From Aminobacter sp. AP02 (lineage in GTDB: Bacteria; Pseudomonadota; Alphaproteobacteria; Rhizobiales; Rhizobiaceae), in contig NZ_QGGX01000001.1 of the NCBI RefSeq assembly GCF_003148805.1, positions 1 through 64,000 of the forward strand: a stretch of 64,000 bases of DNA. The letters are read 5' to 3'. Of this stretch, positions 50,226-59,194 are shown one piece after another; positions within the stretch are counted from its first letter, which is position 1; the number at the start of each line of letters is the position of its first letter. The translations under genes were made by a program, and so were the position numbers. The notes beneath the pieces were generated by a model. The model searched no databases. It had not been told where the DNA came from and saw nothing but the letters and a program-made list of their open reading frames with translations.

Positions 50226-51401
50226 TCAGATTTCGTAGGGCAGGCCGAGTTGCGCCTTGCGCAGCCGCTGCTGGCCGATCTCGGTGTTGCCCCAGTGGTA
50301 AAGCGTCTGGTACTGCATCCTGGTCTGGAAGCTCGTCTGGCCGGGGAAGACGTGCAGGGCCTCGCACATCGAGCAGGCCCAGTGCACCGTCGGCCAGATG
50401 CGGCGCAGGCACATTTCCGAGTAACTATCGAGCAGGGTCGTGTCGTTGGCGGTCAGCAGGCGACGGATCGCCTCCGCCATGATCCTGGCGTCGCCGACGG
50501 CGAGGTTCAGACCCTTGCCACCGCTGGGCGGCACGATGTGTGCGGCATCGCCGGCAATGGCGAGGCGGCCGTGACGCATCTTCTCGCAGACATAGCCGCG
50601 CAAGCGCGCGACGCTGCGCTCGATGATCGGCCCGCGATTGAGCTGGGCGTTGGTGCCGTCATCGAGGCGCAAATCGAGTTCGTCCCAGACCTGCTGATCG
50701 CTCATGGCGTTAGGATCGGCGTCGGGCTCGACCTGCAAGTAGAGTCGGCCGACCGAGGCTGAGCGGGCCGAAGCGACGGCCAGGCCGCGCGTCGAATGGG
50801 CAAAACCGCGGCGGGCAGCGAGCGGTGCCGCCTCGGCCAGGATGCCGAGCCAGGCGAAGGGATATTCGGTCAGGAAGACATGGTCGTCGGAGCCCGGGAT
50901 GTGCCTGCGGCTGACGCCATGATAGCCATCGCAGCCGGCGATGAACTGGCACTCCAGCACCTTGTCCTCGCCATTGTGGCGGTAGTGGATACGCGGGGAG
51001 TCTCCTTCGATGCCTTCGAGCGTTGAAACAGCGGCTTCGAAGACGATCGGCAGGCCGTCGGCCTCGCGCTGAAGGATCAGGTCCTCGACGATCTTCTGCT
51101 GGCCATAAGTTGTCAGGTGCCGCCCGGTGCCGTCGTCGAGCGAGATGTCGGCTTTCTGCTTGTCCCAGCACAGCTGCATCGAGCGCATCGGGATGCCCTC
51201 GCGATTGAGGCGCTCTCCCATGCCATAGGTGCGCAACGTATCGACGGTGCCCGATTCAAGCACGCCGGCGCGGACACGCTCCAGCACATAGTCCCGCGTT
51301 CGCCGCTCGAGGATCACTGAGTCGATGCCATTGAGCTGGAGGATCCGTGCCACGAGCAGGCCGGCTGGCCCGGCGCCGATGATCCCGACCTGAGTTTTCA
51401 T
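50226..51401 (-). CDS. pobA: 4-hydroxybenzoate 3-monooxygenase
   Basis: The 391-residue FAD monooxygenase converts 4-hydroxybenzoate to protocatechuate with NADPH and oxygen. The dinucleotide motif is GAGPAG at residues 9-14 (MKTQVGIIGAGPAGLLVARI). The DG motif is in AGCDGYHGVSRRHIPGS and the GD motif in AIAGDAAHIVPPSGGKGLNL. YVLERVRAGVLESGTVDTLR matches PobA closely, and the length is as expected. The start is ATG 51401. It is the last gene of the long aromatic operon, 42 nt after the first RraA-like gene. Confidence 0.95.
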   Translation of the reverse strand: MKTQVGIIGAGPAGLLVARILQLNGIDSVILERRTRDYVLERVRAGVLESGTVDTLRTYGMGERLNREGIPMRSMQLCWDKQKADISLDDGTGRHLTTYGQQKIVEDLILQREADGLPIVFEAAVSTLEGIEGDSPRIHYRHNGEDKVLECQFIAGCDGYHGVSRRHIPGSDDHVFLTEYPFAWLGILAEAAPLAARRGFAHSTRGLAVASARSASVGRLYLQVEPDADPNAMSDQQVWDELDLRLDDGTNAQLNRGPIIERSVARLRGYVCEKMRHGRLAIAGDAAHIVPPSGGKGLNLAVGDARIMAEAIRRLLTANDTTLLDSYSEMCLRRIWPTVHWACSMCEALHVFPGQTSFQTRMQYQTLYHWGNTEIGQQRLRKAQLGLPYEI

Positions 51402-51443
51402 GCGTTCACCCATTTCTGACTGGTTTGCGGCGCCTATCAGGCG

Positions 51444-52112
51444 TCAGTATTCGAGGCCTTTGTCCTTCAGGCGCCCGCGCAGATTGAAGAGGTCGAGGCT
51501 GAGGACGCCCTTGGCGAGTTCTGTGCGCTTGGCTTCCTCGTCGGCGATGCGCTTCTCGGAGAGATGCGCGACGGTGTCGGCAAGTTCACGCGGGATGATG
51601 ACCACGCCGTCATCGTCGGCGACGACGACATCGCCGGGATTGACCACGGCGCCGGCGCACGAAACCGGTACGTTGACCGAGCCGATCGTTTCCTTGACCG
51701 TTCCTTGCGCGCATATCGCAGTCGACCACACCGGGAATTTCATCTGGGTGAGGTCGCGGATGTCACGGATGCCTGCGTCGATGACGAGGCCAATGCCGCC
51801 GCGCGCCATGACCGAAGTCGCCAGAAGGTCGCCGAAATAGCCGGCGTCGGAGGGCGAAAACGGCGCGACGACGAGGATGTCGCCCGGCTTGATCAGCTCG
51901 ATCGCCACATGGATCATCCAGTTGTCGCCGGGCGGCACCAGCACGGTGACGGCACTTCCTGATATGGCAGCACCGGGATAGATCGGCCGCATTTTGGAGC
52001 TCATCAGGCCGGTCCGGCCGAGCGCCTCATGGGTGGTGGCGACGCCTGCCTTGGCCAGCCGGGCGATTGTCGCGCTATCGGCGCGCTCGATGTTGCGGAC
52101 GACCTTGTTCAT
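51444..52112 (-). CDS. RraA-fold aldolase, probable 4-carboxy-4-hydroxy-2-oxoadipate aldolase
   Basis: The 222-residue protein of the HMG/CHA aldolase (LigK/GalC) family has the substrate Arg-Asp pair in [13 protein letters not shown]. The block [20 protein letters not shown] is typical of true CHA aldolases, as are [20 protein letters not shown] and [19 protein letters not shown]. It would split the hydrated ring-cleavage product into pyruvate and oxaloacetate. It overlaps the second RraA-like gene by four bases. Of the three paralogues it looks most like characterised aldolases. Confidence 0.82.
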   Translation of the reverse strand: MNKVVRNIERADSATIARLAKAGVATTHEALGRTGLMSSKMRPIYPGAAISGSAVTVLVPPGDNWMIHVAIELIKPGDILVVAPFSPSDAGYFGDLLATSVMARGGIGLVIDAGIRDIRDLTQMKFPVWSTAICAQGTVKETIGSVNVPVSCAGAVVNPGDVVVADDDGVVIIPRELADTVAHLSEKRIADEEAKRTELAKGVLSLDLFNLRGRLKDKGLEY

Positions 52113-52765
52113 GACTGGCGCGTCTGCAGCGAGTGGTAGCGATACTTCACGCGGGCATCGCGAAGCGACATGCCCTCGGTGATCGCCTGGCGGATCGCGT
52201 TTTCGGCGGTTGCAATCTCGTCGGCGAGGTTGAGAACCTGCTCGACACGCTCGTTCGGAATGACCACGACACCGTCGGCGTCACCGACAAGGATATCGCC
52301 CTGGCGAACCAGCGCGCCGCCGATCTCGACCGTGATCCCGATCGCGTCGACCTGGACGCGGTCCTTGCCTGTTTTCATCGAGTAGCTGCGGGAGTAGATC
52401 GGGTAGCCGAGCCTGAGGCAGAGGTCGACGTCCCGGCAGGCGCCGTCGATCACTGTGCCGGCAAGCCCCTTGTGGCTGGCGAGCTGGGTCATGATATCGC
52501 CCCAGACCGTGCAATCCTCGCGGCCGCGATTGTCGAGCACGACGACGGTGCCGGCTGGAAGGTCGTCGATGAAATCGCCGACATTGCCGGGTGCCAGCAC
52601 ATCGACCGGCACGTAGCGGACGGTGAAGGCACGGCCGACAAGCCTGAACTTGTGGTCGCGCGGCTTGATGCCCCGGCACACGCCTTCGATGCCGAGCCGG
52701 TCCATAGCGTCGGACAGGGTGGCGCAGTCGTGTTTTCCAGCGCGTTCTACGGCTTGGTCGGTCAT
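52109..52765 (-). CDS. RraA-fold aldolase-like protein, second paralogue
   Basis: The 218-residue protein has the family core [40 protein letters not shown], the Arg-Asp pair in [20 protein letters not shown] and [20 protein letters not shown]. It may be an aldolase for a related substrate or an oxaloacetate decarboxylase, an activity many RraA-fold enzymes show. It overlaps both neighbours by four bases. It clearly differs in sequence from the first and third copies, so it is not a recent duplicate. Confidence 0.75.
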   Translation of the reverse strand: MTDQAVERAGKHDCATLSDAMDRLGIEGVCRGIKPRDHKFRLVGRAFTVRYVPVDVLAPGNVGDFIDDLPAGTVVVLDNRGREDCTVWGDIMTQLASHKGLAGTVIDGACRDVDLCLRLGYPIYSRSYSMKTGKDRVQVDAIGITVEIGGALVRQGDILVGDADGVVVIPNERVEQVLNLADEIATAENAIRQAITEGMSLRDARVKYRYHSLQTRQS

Positions 52766-53424
52766 TGCATAGCCTCGAGCATGTCTTCGTAATCGGCGCC
52801 GAGCACCTGCGAGACCGGCTTGCCGGTCTTCAGGGCTTCGACCATCAGGCGTTCCTTGGCCGCGATACGCTCGGCGGTCTGGATCACCTTTTGCGCCTTG
52901 TCGGCCGCCATGAACACGGCGCCCGAACTGTCTGATATGACGTAGTCGCCGGGGGTGATCGTCACGGTGGCGATGGTCACCGGAACATTCGTTGCGACTT
53001 CATGGACGCGACCCCGCGCAGTGCGCACCGTTGTAGAGCGCGCAAAGATCGGAAAGTCGAGCCCGTTGGCTTCATCCAGGTCGCGCAACGGGCCATCGAC
53101 GATCACGCCTTGGATTCCGGCGATGCGCGCAGCCTGGGTCAGCACGCCGCCCCAGCCGCCGGCGTCGATGCCAGGATGGGACACAACGATGACCGTGTCG
53201 GCATCGCCGGCTTCGATGGCGCGGGCACCGAGATGCACCTTGGGCGCATCGGCGGGCGCCGGGCCTTCGGCGAGTGCTACGGTAACGACGCGTCCGGCGA
53301 CAACGCCGCCGCCGGAGCGGCGGGCGAGGCCGGTGACAGCACCAGTCATGCCGAGCGCGTCGAGTGCATCGGAGACCGAGCAGGCATCAAGCCCGCGCAG
53401 CCGCTCAAATAGATCGGCGCTCAT
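52762..53424 (-). CDS. RraA-fold aldolase-like protein, third paralogue
   Basis: The 220-residue protein begins MSADLFERLRGLDACSVSDA. The family core is SHPGIDAGGWGGVLTQAARI, the Arg-Asp pair VIVDGPLRDLDEANGLDFPI and VISDSSGAVFMAADKAQKVI. GGWGG replaces the GDN/GRE loop of its neighbours, which should change substrate contact. It starts at ATG 53424, overlapping the dioxygenase stop by four bases, and overlaps the second paralogue likewise. An upstream in-frame extension lies inside the dioxygenase gene and is rejected. Confidence 0.75.
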   Translation of the reverse strand: MSADLFERLRGLDACSVSDALDALGMTGAVTGLARRSGGGVVAGRVVTVALAEGPAPADAPKVHLGARAIEAGDADTVIVVSHPGIDAGGWGGVLTQAARIAGIQGVIVDGPLRDLDEANGLDFPIFARSTTVRTARGRVHEVATNVPVTIATVTITPGDYVISDSSGAVFMAADKAQKVIQTAERIAAKERLMVEALKTGKPVSQVLGADYEDMLEAMQ

Positions 53425-54437
53425 GGCTTGACGCCCCACCAGTACATGCCCTGCGCGGTGCCGGTGCCGGCCGCCGAGCGGTAGCAAGGCACGTAGGCGA
53501 CCTCGTGGAACTCGGTGTCGTAGGCTTCCATTACCCCGGCAGTGGTGATCCAGCTTTTCATTTCCGAGGTGCCCGACTGCAATTCGGACAGCGGGATGTT
53601 CTTGAGGAACTCGGCATCCTTTTCGCGCATCGCCTGCATGAAGCGGGCGTCCCAGTCTTCGTCGATGGTGAAGTGGCTCATGCCGCCCGAACCGAACACC
53701 ACGACACGCGCATCACTGTCCCACGACCGGATCGCTTCGCCGACCACCTGGCCGAACTTGTAGGAGCGCTTGGCCGTCGGCTGGTTCGGCGGGAAGAAGG
53801 TGTTCTGGTAGATCGGGACGTTGGGAATGACTTTGTCGCGCATCACCTGGCGGTAGATGTGGCCGAAGGCGTGGCTGATGCCAGTCGTGCGCGGATTGTG
53901 GGTCGGCAGCTTGGGCGAGACGGTGATGTCGAATTCGTTCTCGACCAGGTTGCCGATGATGTGCTTGGCGAGTTCCGGCACCGTGTCGTATTCGCGGTAC
54001 TCTTCCGGCGCATGGCCGGCTTCGCCCTCGGCAACACCCGGCGGCATCAGGCGGCGGCCTTCTTCGGTCGCCGGATGATGTCGGATTTTGTCGCCGTAAT
54101 AGATCATGTAGGGTGGGCTCAGGTCTTCGCCGTAGATCTCGTGCTGGTCGTTGCCGAAGATGATGGCGACGTCGGCCTTCATGGCGTCGAAGGCGTCGGC
54201 GAGGCGTTCGCTGGCGATGTGGCACTTCTCATAGTTGGCGGTCATCGCCTCCATGGTGCTGCGTTCGGCGAGGTTCTCGTGCTTGCGCAGTTCGCAGAGC
54301 TGGTCGAAGGAGTAGACCCCGCCGCGGAAGGGGTGCATGCGCGTGCGGTCCGACTGGACGCGCAGCAGCCACTTGTCGGGCGTGGTGTGCAGTTGAGGCC
54401 CGTGGGCCGTGCAGATGAATCCAACTATTTTCGCCAT
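53421..54437 (-). CDS. LigB-type class III extradiol ring-cleavage dioxygenase
   Basis: The 338-residue protein has candidate iron ligands His12 (FICTAHGPQL), His99 (FGNDQHEIYGED) and Glu260 (GSGGMSHFTIDEDWD). GISHAFGHIYR probably supplies an active-site His. It would cleave protocatechuate or gallate at a bond next to the diol, feeding the LigJ-like hydratase. No separate LigA-type alpha subunit gene is recognisable. The protein is longer than LigB, which fits the single-chain gallate or methylgallate dioxygenase types. It lies 47 nt after the LigJ-like gene. Confidence 0.83.
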   Translation of the reverse strand: MAKIVGFICTAHGPQLHTTPDKWLLRVQSDRTRMHPFRGGVYSFDQLCELRKHENLAERSTMEAMTANYEKCHIASERLADAFDAMKADVAIIFGNDQHEIYGEDLSPPYMIYYGDKIRHHPATEEGRRLMPPGVAEGEAGHAPEEYREYDTVPELAKHIIGNLVENEFDITVSPKLPTHNPRTTGISHAFGHIYRQVMRDKVIPNVPIYQNTFFPPNQPTAKRSYKFGQVVGEAIRSWDSDARVVVFGSGGMSHFTIDEDWDARFMQAMREKDAEFLKNIPLSELQSGTSEMKSWITTAGVMEAYDTEFHEVAYVPCYRSAAGTGTAQGMYWWGVKP

Positions 54438-54484
54438 AGGTAGCCTCCATGTTGTTCCAAGGCTGCGCTTCAGGTGACCTGGCT

Positions 54485-55510
54485 TCAGGCTTCGATCTTG
54501 AAAAGCCGCGCGGCGTTGCCGCCCAGGATTGCCTTGCGTTCATCATCCGAGATGAACGACAGACCGTTGATGTGCGGGATGATGGTGTCGAAGGTTTCGC
54601 CGGTTTCCGGATCGATGGACGAGCCGACGCCGGGCATTTCGGCGCCGTAGAGGCACTGCGAGGCGCCCACGACCTTGACCAGGAGCTCGATCGCTTCGCG
54701 CGAGTAGAGCACGGTGTCGAAGTAAAGTTTCTGCAGCCGGTCGCGGAAACGCACACCTGACGTCGACATGCCGTTGCGCGGCACCGTGGTCGCATCGAAG
54801 CGGCCAAGCTGATAGGGGATCGCGCCGCCGCCGTGGGAGACCAGGATCTTGAGCTCGGGGAAGTCCTCCAGAACCGTCGACTTGCAAAGGCCGTAGACTG
54901 CCGTGGTCTCTTCGTTGATGAAGTGCAGCGAGTAGGGCTCCCGTTCGGGCGCCCGCGAGCTTGCCGAATGGATGTGGCCGACGACGTCGAGCTCGCAGAG
55001 CTTCTCGTAGAGCGGGTACCAGTAGCGATCGCCCATCGGAGGCGCCATGCGACCGTTGTTTTCGAACGGATCGGGATTGATGAGGCAGCCGCGGAAACCG
55101 AACTCCTTCACGCAGCGCTCGAGCTCGGGCAGCGCCTCGGTGATCGGGCTGTCGCCGGTTTGCGGCAGGCCAGCGACACCGTAGAACCGCTCCGGATAGA
55201 GCGCGCATTCCTGGGCGATGATGTCGTTGGCATATTCGACATACCAGTGCACCAGCTTCTTCGGCTCTTCCGAATGCATGAGCTGGAACGGGCGCGGCGA
55301 CAAAAGTTGGATGTCGACGCCGGCTTGGTCGAGGCAGGCGAGGTGACCCATGGGCGCCATCTCGACGCGGTTAAAAGCCTGCTCGAGCGCCTCGTTGGAA
55401 ACCGGCGGCACCTTACGGCCATGCGCGCCGCGATGCGACAGGATGCTCGCCTTGTAGGCGGGCAGCTGATGCGGCACCGCCATATGTGCGTGACAGTCGA
55501 TGATCTTCAT
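54485..55510 (-). CDS. Amidohydrolase-family hydratase, LigJ-like
   Basis: The 341-residue protein has the HxH metal motif at residues 7-9 (MKIIDCHAHMAVPHQLPAYK). Further metal or substrate residues lie in GHIHSASS, KILVSHGGGAIPYQLGRFDA and CLYGAEMPGVGSSIDPETGE. The last block is characteristic of 4-oxalomesaconate hydratases (GSECPGVGTAVNP in LigJ). The enzyme would hydrate the ring-cleavage product to 4-carboxy-4-hydroxy-2-oxoadipate. The start is ATG 55510. It sits between the FAD monooxygenase and the dioxygenase genes, as expected for consecutive steps. A decarboxylase role is the main alternative. Confidence 0.78.
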   Translation of the reverse strand: MKIIDCHAHMAVPHQLPAYKASILSHRGAHGRKVPPVSNEALEQAFNRVEMAPMGHLACLDQAGVDIQLLSPRPFQLMHSEEPKKLVHWYVEYANDIIAQECALYPERFYGVAGLPQTGDSPITEALPELERCVKEFGFRGCLINPDPFENNGRMAPPMGDRYWYPLYEKLCELDVVGHIHSASSRAPEREPYSLHFINEETTAVYGLCKSTVLEDFPELKILVSHGGGAIPYQLGRFDATTVPRNGMSTSGVRFRDRLQKLYFDTVLYSREAIELLVKVVGASQCLYGAEMPGVGSSIDPETGETFDTIIPHINGLSFISDDERKAILGGNAARLFKIEA

Positions 55511-55553
55511 CGGGCACTCCAGAATTCCACAAAAGGTTGCATGGGGTTCCGCC

Positions 55554-57215
55554 TCAATTCGCAGAGGCGGCAGCGCCTGTAAGGATGTCGAGCAGGGCGT
55601 CGGGGTCGGCCGGAAAGGCATCGCCGCGCCAGGCGACATGTCTATCGGGGCGTGACAGCACGAAGGTTTCGGCATAGGGCCCGTCGCCGCCGTCGCCGGG
55701 CACGACATCAAGCAGCCGGATCGGCATGCCGCGCGCCGCTGCTGCCGCCATCAGAGGCTGTGCGTCCTTGGCCGGGTCGAACCGCAGCAAGGTGTAGTCG
55801 GGCCCCATCGCGTCGTAGAGCGAGCGCTTGTCCGCCAGCCAGATATGCGGCGTGCGGCAGCCCGGCACCGTCGACGGCGTGAAGTCGGCCATCGAATAGG
55901 CCGGCTGCGCTTCGCCATCATAGGAGATGATCGGCGAGCGGTCGTAGTAGTAGCCGAAGTTGAGCCCGCCGCAGCAATATTGCTGGACGTTCAGGTCGTA
56001 GATCTTGCGGCCCAGCACCTCGCGCGCGGCAGCACCTTCCGCCGTGTCATCCTCGATGTTGGGGGGCACGACCTTTCGCTCCTTAGCCATGGCGTGTGCA
56101 TGATTCATGGCGAAGACCGAGACCTGCTCGGTGATCGGCTGGCGTTCGGCAGCATAGGCATCGAGCATGCCTGGCTTGCCCCATCCGGCAATGTTGGCGG
56201 CGAGCAGCCAGCCCAGGCACTCGGCGTCGGCGATGCCGGCATTCATGCCGTAGCCGGCATATGGCACCCACAGATGCGCGGCGTCGCCGCAGATGAAAAC
56301 ACGGCCGCGCTGGAAACTATCGGCAACGAGCCGGCGCCCGTACCAGTCCTCGTTGGACAGGACTTCATAGGAAAAGTCTGGCCCAACGCCGAGGATTTCG
56401 CGGATCGACCAGTCGCGGTCGACGCTTTCGAAATCCGGCTCGTCGTCGCGCAGGTAGTTGTGCACCAGCCAGGTCTCGCGGCCATCGATGGCATAGACGT
56501 TGCCGCTGCGGCGCGGGTTGAGCGAAAAGCTCGCCCATGCCGGCGCGTCGTTCATTAGGCCGAGCAGCTGTGGTGCACGGATGTAGGTCGACTGCACGCG
56601 TTGGACGACGGCATTGCCGACGAGCTTGGCGCCGATGTCGCGGCGGACCTGCGAGCGGCCGCCATCGCAACCGGCGAGATACCGGGCGGAGATCGTCGTC
56701 TCCTCGCCGCTGTCGATGTTGCGGGCACTGATCTGCACGCCGTCGGCGGTCTCAGTGTGCGAGAGGTATTCGGTACGGTTCAGCACGGTAAGCCCCGGCA
56801 TCGCCGCCGCGTGCTCGAACAGTATCGGTTCGAGGAACAGCTGGTTGATCCGGTGCGGTGGCTCGGCCGTCGGCCAGTCGGTATCAGGACCACCGGTTGC
56901 CGTGAAGCGATCGCGCCGGCAGGGGATGGGGATGCGGGTGATCGCCTTGCCGGTCATCGAGGTGCGGTAGGCGATGTCGTTGGCGTAGTCCTCGGGCAGG
57001 CCGGCATTGCGTGCGGCGCTGGCAACGCCCAGGCGCCGCAGGATCTCCATCGAGCGCGCCGAGACGTGATTGCATTTCACGTTCGGCGGCTCGCCATGAT
57101 GGCGGGTCTCGAGGATCGTCACGGCCACGCCGCGCTGCGCCAGGATCATGCCCAGCGTCAGCCCGACCGGCCCCGCACCGACGATGAGGACGTCGGTCTC
57201 CACCGTTGCCGTCAT
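55554..57215 (-). CDS. FAD-dependent aromatic monooxygenase, MhpA/PheA type
   Basis: The 553-residue flavoprotein hydroxylase has GAGPVG near residue 13 (DVLIVGAGPVGLTLGMILAQ), the DG motif in YLAGCDGGRSQVRRDIGAKL and the GD motif in FICGDAAHLWVPYAGYGMNA. A C-terminal thioredoxin-like region follows (HIWLADKRSLYDAMGPDYTL). This layout is shared by 3-(3-hydroxyphenyl)propionate and phenol hydroxylases. It presumably adds a hydroxyl group ortho to an existing one to prepare the ring for cleavage. It overlaps the Rieske ferredoxin gene by four bases. Confidence 0.87.
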   Translation of the reverse strand: MTATVETDVLIVGAGPVGLTLGMILAQRGVAVTILETRHHGEPPNVKCNHVSARSMEILRRLGVASAARNAGLPEDYANDIAYRTSMTGKAITRIPIPCRRDRFTATGGPDTDWPTAEPPHRINQLFLEPILFEHAAAMPGLTVLNRTEYLSHTETADGVQISARNIDSGEETTISARYLAGCDGGRSQVRRDIGAKLVGNAVVQRVQSTYIRAPQLLGLMNDAPAWASFSLNPRRSGNVYAIDGRETWLVHNYLRDDEPDFESVDRDWSIREILGVGPDFSYEVLSNEDWYGRRLVADSFQRGRVFICGDAAHLWVPYAGYGMNAGIADAECLGWLLAANIAGWGKPGMLDAYAAERQPITEQVSVFAMNHAHAMAKERKVVPPNIEDDTAEGAAAREVLGRKIYDLNVQQYCCGGLNFGYYYDRSPIISYDGEAQPAYSMADFTPSTVPGCRTPHIWLADKRSLYDAMGPDYTLLRFDPAKDAQPLMAAAAARGMPIRLLDVVPGDGGDGPYAETFVLSRPDRHVAWRGDAFPADPDALLDILTGAAASAN

Positions 57216-57622
57216 GCTCGTGGGCCCCCGACGGTGACCACGACCTCGCCGTTGGTCACCTGCACCGGAATGGGGGTCAGGCCGACACTCGGGTCGATCG
57301 GGTGACGTCCCGTCAGCATGTCAAACTCGAAGCCGTGCCAGGGGCAGACGATATGCAGCTGCTCCTTGGAGAAGCCGAGGCCCAGGCTCTTGCCGTTGTC
57401 GGCGACCTGTTCCAGCGTGCGCGGCATGATCTTGCCCTGACACACCGGACCGCCCATGTGCGGGCAGATGTTGAGATAGGCACGAACCTCGTCGCCGACG
57501 AAGTAGATACCAATGCCGACACCGTCGACATCGATGACCATGCGCTGGCGCTTCTTGAGTTCGTCGTGACGGCCAAGCACGATCTGTTGCGACGCTGTCG
57601 TCGCCATTTCAGGGGCGCTCAC
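57212..57622 (-). CDS. Rieske-type 2Fe-2S ferredoxin
   Basis: The 136-residue protein has C53-P-H55 (YLNICPHMGGPVCQGK) and C93-P-W-H96 (HIVCPWHGFEFDMLTG), the four Rieske ligands, and no oxygenase domain. GTG 57622 is the likely start: GGAGG lies six bases upstream and the codon overlaps the TGA of the preceding gene. ATG 57607 is an alternative. A Rieske ferredoxin normally serves a ring-hydroxylating dioxygenase, but none adjoins it; the nearest is at 44696. It may instead assist the FAD monooxygenase or the decarboxylase-like protein. Confidence 0.88.
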   Translation of the reverse strand: MSAPEMATTASQQIVLGRHDELKKRQRMVIDVDGVGIGIYFVGDEVRAYLNICPHMGGPVCQGKIMPRTLEQVADNGKSLGLGFSKEQLHIVCPWHGFEFDMLTGRHPIDPSVGLTPIPVQVTNGEVVVTVGGPRA

Positions 57623-57918
57623 GATGCCCTCCGGAACCACATGGCGAGGTCGAAGACATTGAGGTCGGCGGCGCGCAGCAATTCGCTGACCAGCACTGCC
57701 GTCTCGGTGGCGGTCAGCGCATCTTGGGCGACAGGCGGGAAGAGCTTGTCCGTCTTGTCGACCTTGGCCGAGTAAAGCCGTCCAAGGGCGGTGAGCGCGA
57801 CGGCAATGTCTGCCTCTTTCACGTTGTCGAGGCACCTCGACGCCAGGGCCTCGTCTGCTGCCGCTGCGATCGCTGCTGCTGCCGCGCTGAAACCAGCGCC
57901 ATGTTCTGATGTCGTCAT
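57619..57918 (-). CDS. Small uncharacterised protein of the aromatic operon
   Basis: The 99-residue protein begins MTTSEHGAGFSAAAAAIAAA and has an Ala-rich N-terminal helix. The body is LDNVKEADIAVALTALGRLY, then KLFPPVAQDALTATETAVLV and SELLRAADLNVFDLAMWFRR. It has no signal or membrane segment. I recognise no family. It begins 11 nt after the amidohydrolase stop and overlaps the ferredoxin start, so it is translated as part of the operon. An all-helical accessory or subunit role, perhaps the missing small partner of an enzyme in the cluster, is a guess. Confidence 0.65.
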   Translation of the reverse strand: MTTSEHGAGFSAAAAAIAAAADEALASRCLDNVKEADIAVALTALGRLYSAKVDKTDKLFPPVAQDALTATETAVLVSELLRAADLNVFDLAMWFRRAS

Positions 57919-57929
57919 GATCTGTGCCA

Positions 57930-59183
57930 CTACGATGCGGTTTTCGGGCGACTGGAGAGCACGTCTTCGGCCAGCGGCTTGCGGCGTGTCGTGTCGAGCT
58001 TGAACAGTCTCGCGGCGTTGAGCCCGAGGATGTTGCGCTTGGCCTGCTCGGTGAGGAACGGCAGCGAGCTGATGGTCGCTGGCGAGTCCCAGTCCCAGTG
58101 CGGCCAATCCGAGGAGTAGAGCAGCTGGGTCTCGGCGTTCATGGCCTCCATTGTCGCTTCAAGAAGCTTCATGTTGGTGCGCTCGAGTGGCTGGCTGGTG
58201 TAGTACATCTCGCGCATGTACTCGCTCGGCAGCCGCTTCAGGCCCGGAGCCTCGCTCGGCCGCATCAGCACCTCGTGGTCGAGGCGCTGCATAAGGAACG
58301 GGATCCAGGCGAGGCCGCTTTCCACCCAAAGCATGTTCAGCTTGGGGAAGCGCTCGGGCATCGCGTTGACGATCCAGTTGGTGAGGTGGATCTGGTTGTA
58401 GTGCGTGAACGACAGCGCATGCATCGACAGGAAGCGGTTGAGCTGCGCGAATGACGGGTCGCCCCAATGATAGCCGGAGTGGAAGGCCAGCGGCTTGTCC
58501 AGTTCCTGGATCATCGAATAGAGGCGCATGTAGCAGTCATGGTGGACCGGCTTGTTGCGAGTCGAGCAGACAGTGAAGCCGATGATGCCTTCGGTGGCGC
58601 CATACTGAGCGACCAGTTCCTCGCACGCCTCGGGCGTGTTGAACGGCAGGTAGAGCAGGCCCTTCATGCGGGTATCGATCGGCAGGATGCGCTCGATCAT
58701 CCAGCGGTTGAACGCCTTGGCCAGCGCCACCTCGATCTCGTCCTGCGGATGCATGCCGAGCAAGAGCATGGCGCTGGGAAACACCACCTGGTAGTCGAGG
58801 CCCATCGCATCCATGCTACGGCGCGCGGTCGAAATGAAGCGGTGAACGCTGTCGTCCGTCACCGGCTCGCGGCGGCCTTGGTGGCCGATGCGGCCACCGA
58901 CGCTTTGCAGCGACAGGCCCGGCGAGATGTTGAGCAGGGCGTTCTGGCCGCCAAAGCCCTTGACCTGGTGCTGGCCGATCTGGCGCAGAACATCATTGTC
59001 GATGAGGTCGATGATCTCGGACCAGAAATGGTCTTCCGAAACGTGGGCGTCGACGTCGACGATGAGATAGTCGTCGAAATTCCTCGCTGCCTGGCGCGTC
59101 GCGTGCGCGAGTACGTCTCGGGAGTCGGTCGAGCCGGTTATTTCACCGATCTCGCGGAAGTTGGGAATGGAATTCTCGGTCAT
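57930..59183 (-). CDS. Amidohydrolase 2 (ACMSD/decarboxylase-like) family protein
   Basis: The 417-residue protein has VDVDAHVSEDHFWSEIIDLI near its N-terminus, so the usual HxH is replaced by D45-A-H47 with Glu50 near. Other metal and substrate residues are in AFHSGYHWGDPSF, SFTHYNQIHLTNWI and LLYSSDWPHWDWD. The group includes amino- and hydroxybenzoate decarboxylases and hydrolases. It probably removes a carboxyl group or hydrolyses a product of the pathway. The start is ATG 59183; TTG 59198 overlapping the preceding stop is possible. It lies 11 nt from both neighbours. Confidence 0.78.
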   Translation of the reverse strand: MTENSIPNFREIGEITGSTDSRDVLAHATRQAARNFDDYLIVDVDAHVSEDHFWSEIIDLIDNDVLRQIGQHQVKGFGGQNALLNISPGLSLQSVGGRIGHQGRREPVTDDSVHRFISTARRSMDAMGLDYQVVFPSAMLLLGMHPQDEIEVALAKAFNRWMIERILPIDTRMKGLLYLPFNTPEACEELVAQYGATEGIIGFTVCSTRNKPVHHDCYMRLYSMIQELDKPLAFHSGYHWGDPSFAQLNRFLSMHALSFTHYNQIHLTNWIVNAMPERFPKLNMLWVESGLAWIPFLMQRLDHEVLMRPSEAPGLKRLPSEYMREMYYTSQPLERTNMKLLEATMEAMNAETQLLYSSDWPHWDWDSPATISSLPFLTEQAKRNILGLNAARLFKLDTTRRKPLAEDVLSSRPKTAS

Positions 59184-59194
59184 TACGCTACGCT

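Noticed and set aside
49263-50762. A 499-codon plus-strand frame spanning the aminotransferase, terminator and pobA end
   Set aside because: It reads through a strong terminator and across two convergent genes, is Arg/Ala-rich and lacks any protein signature.
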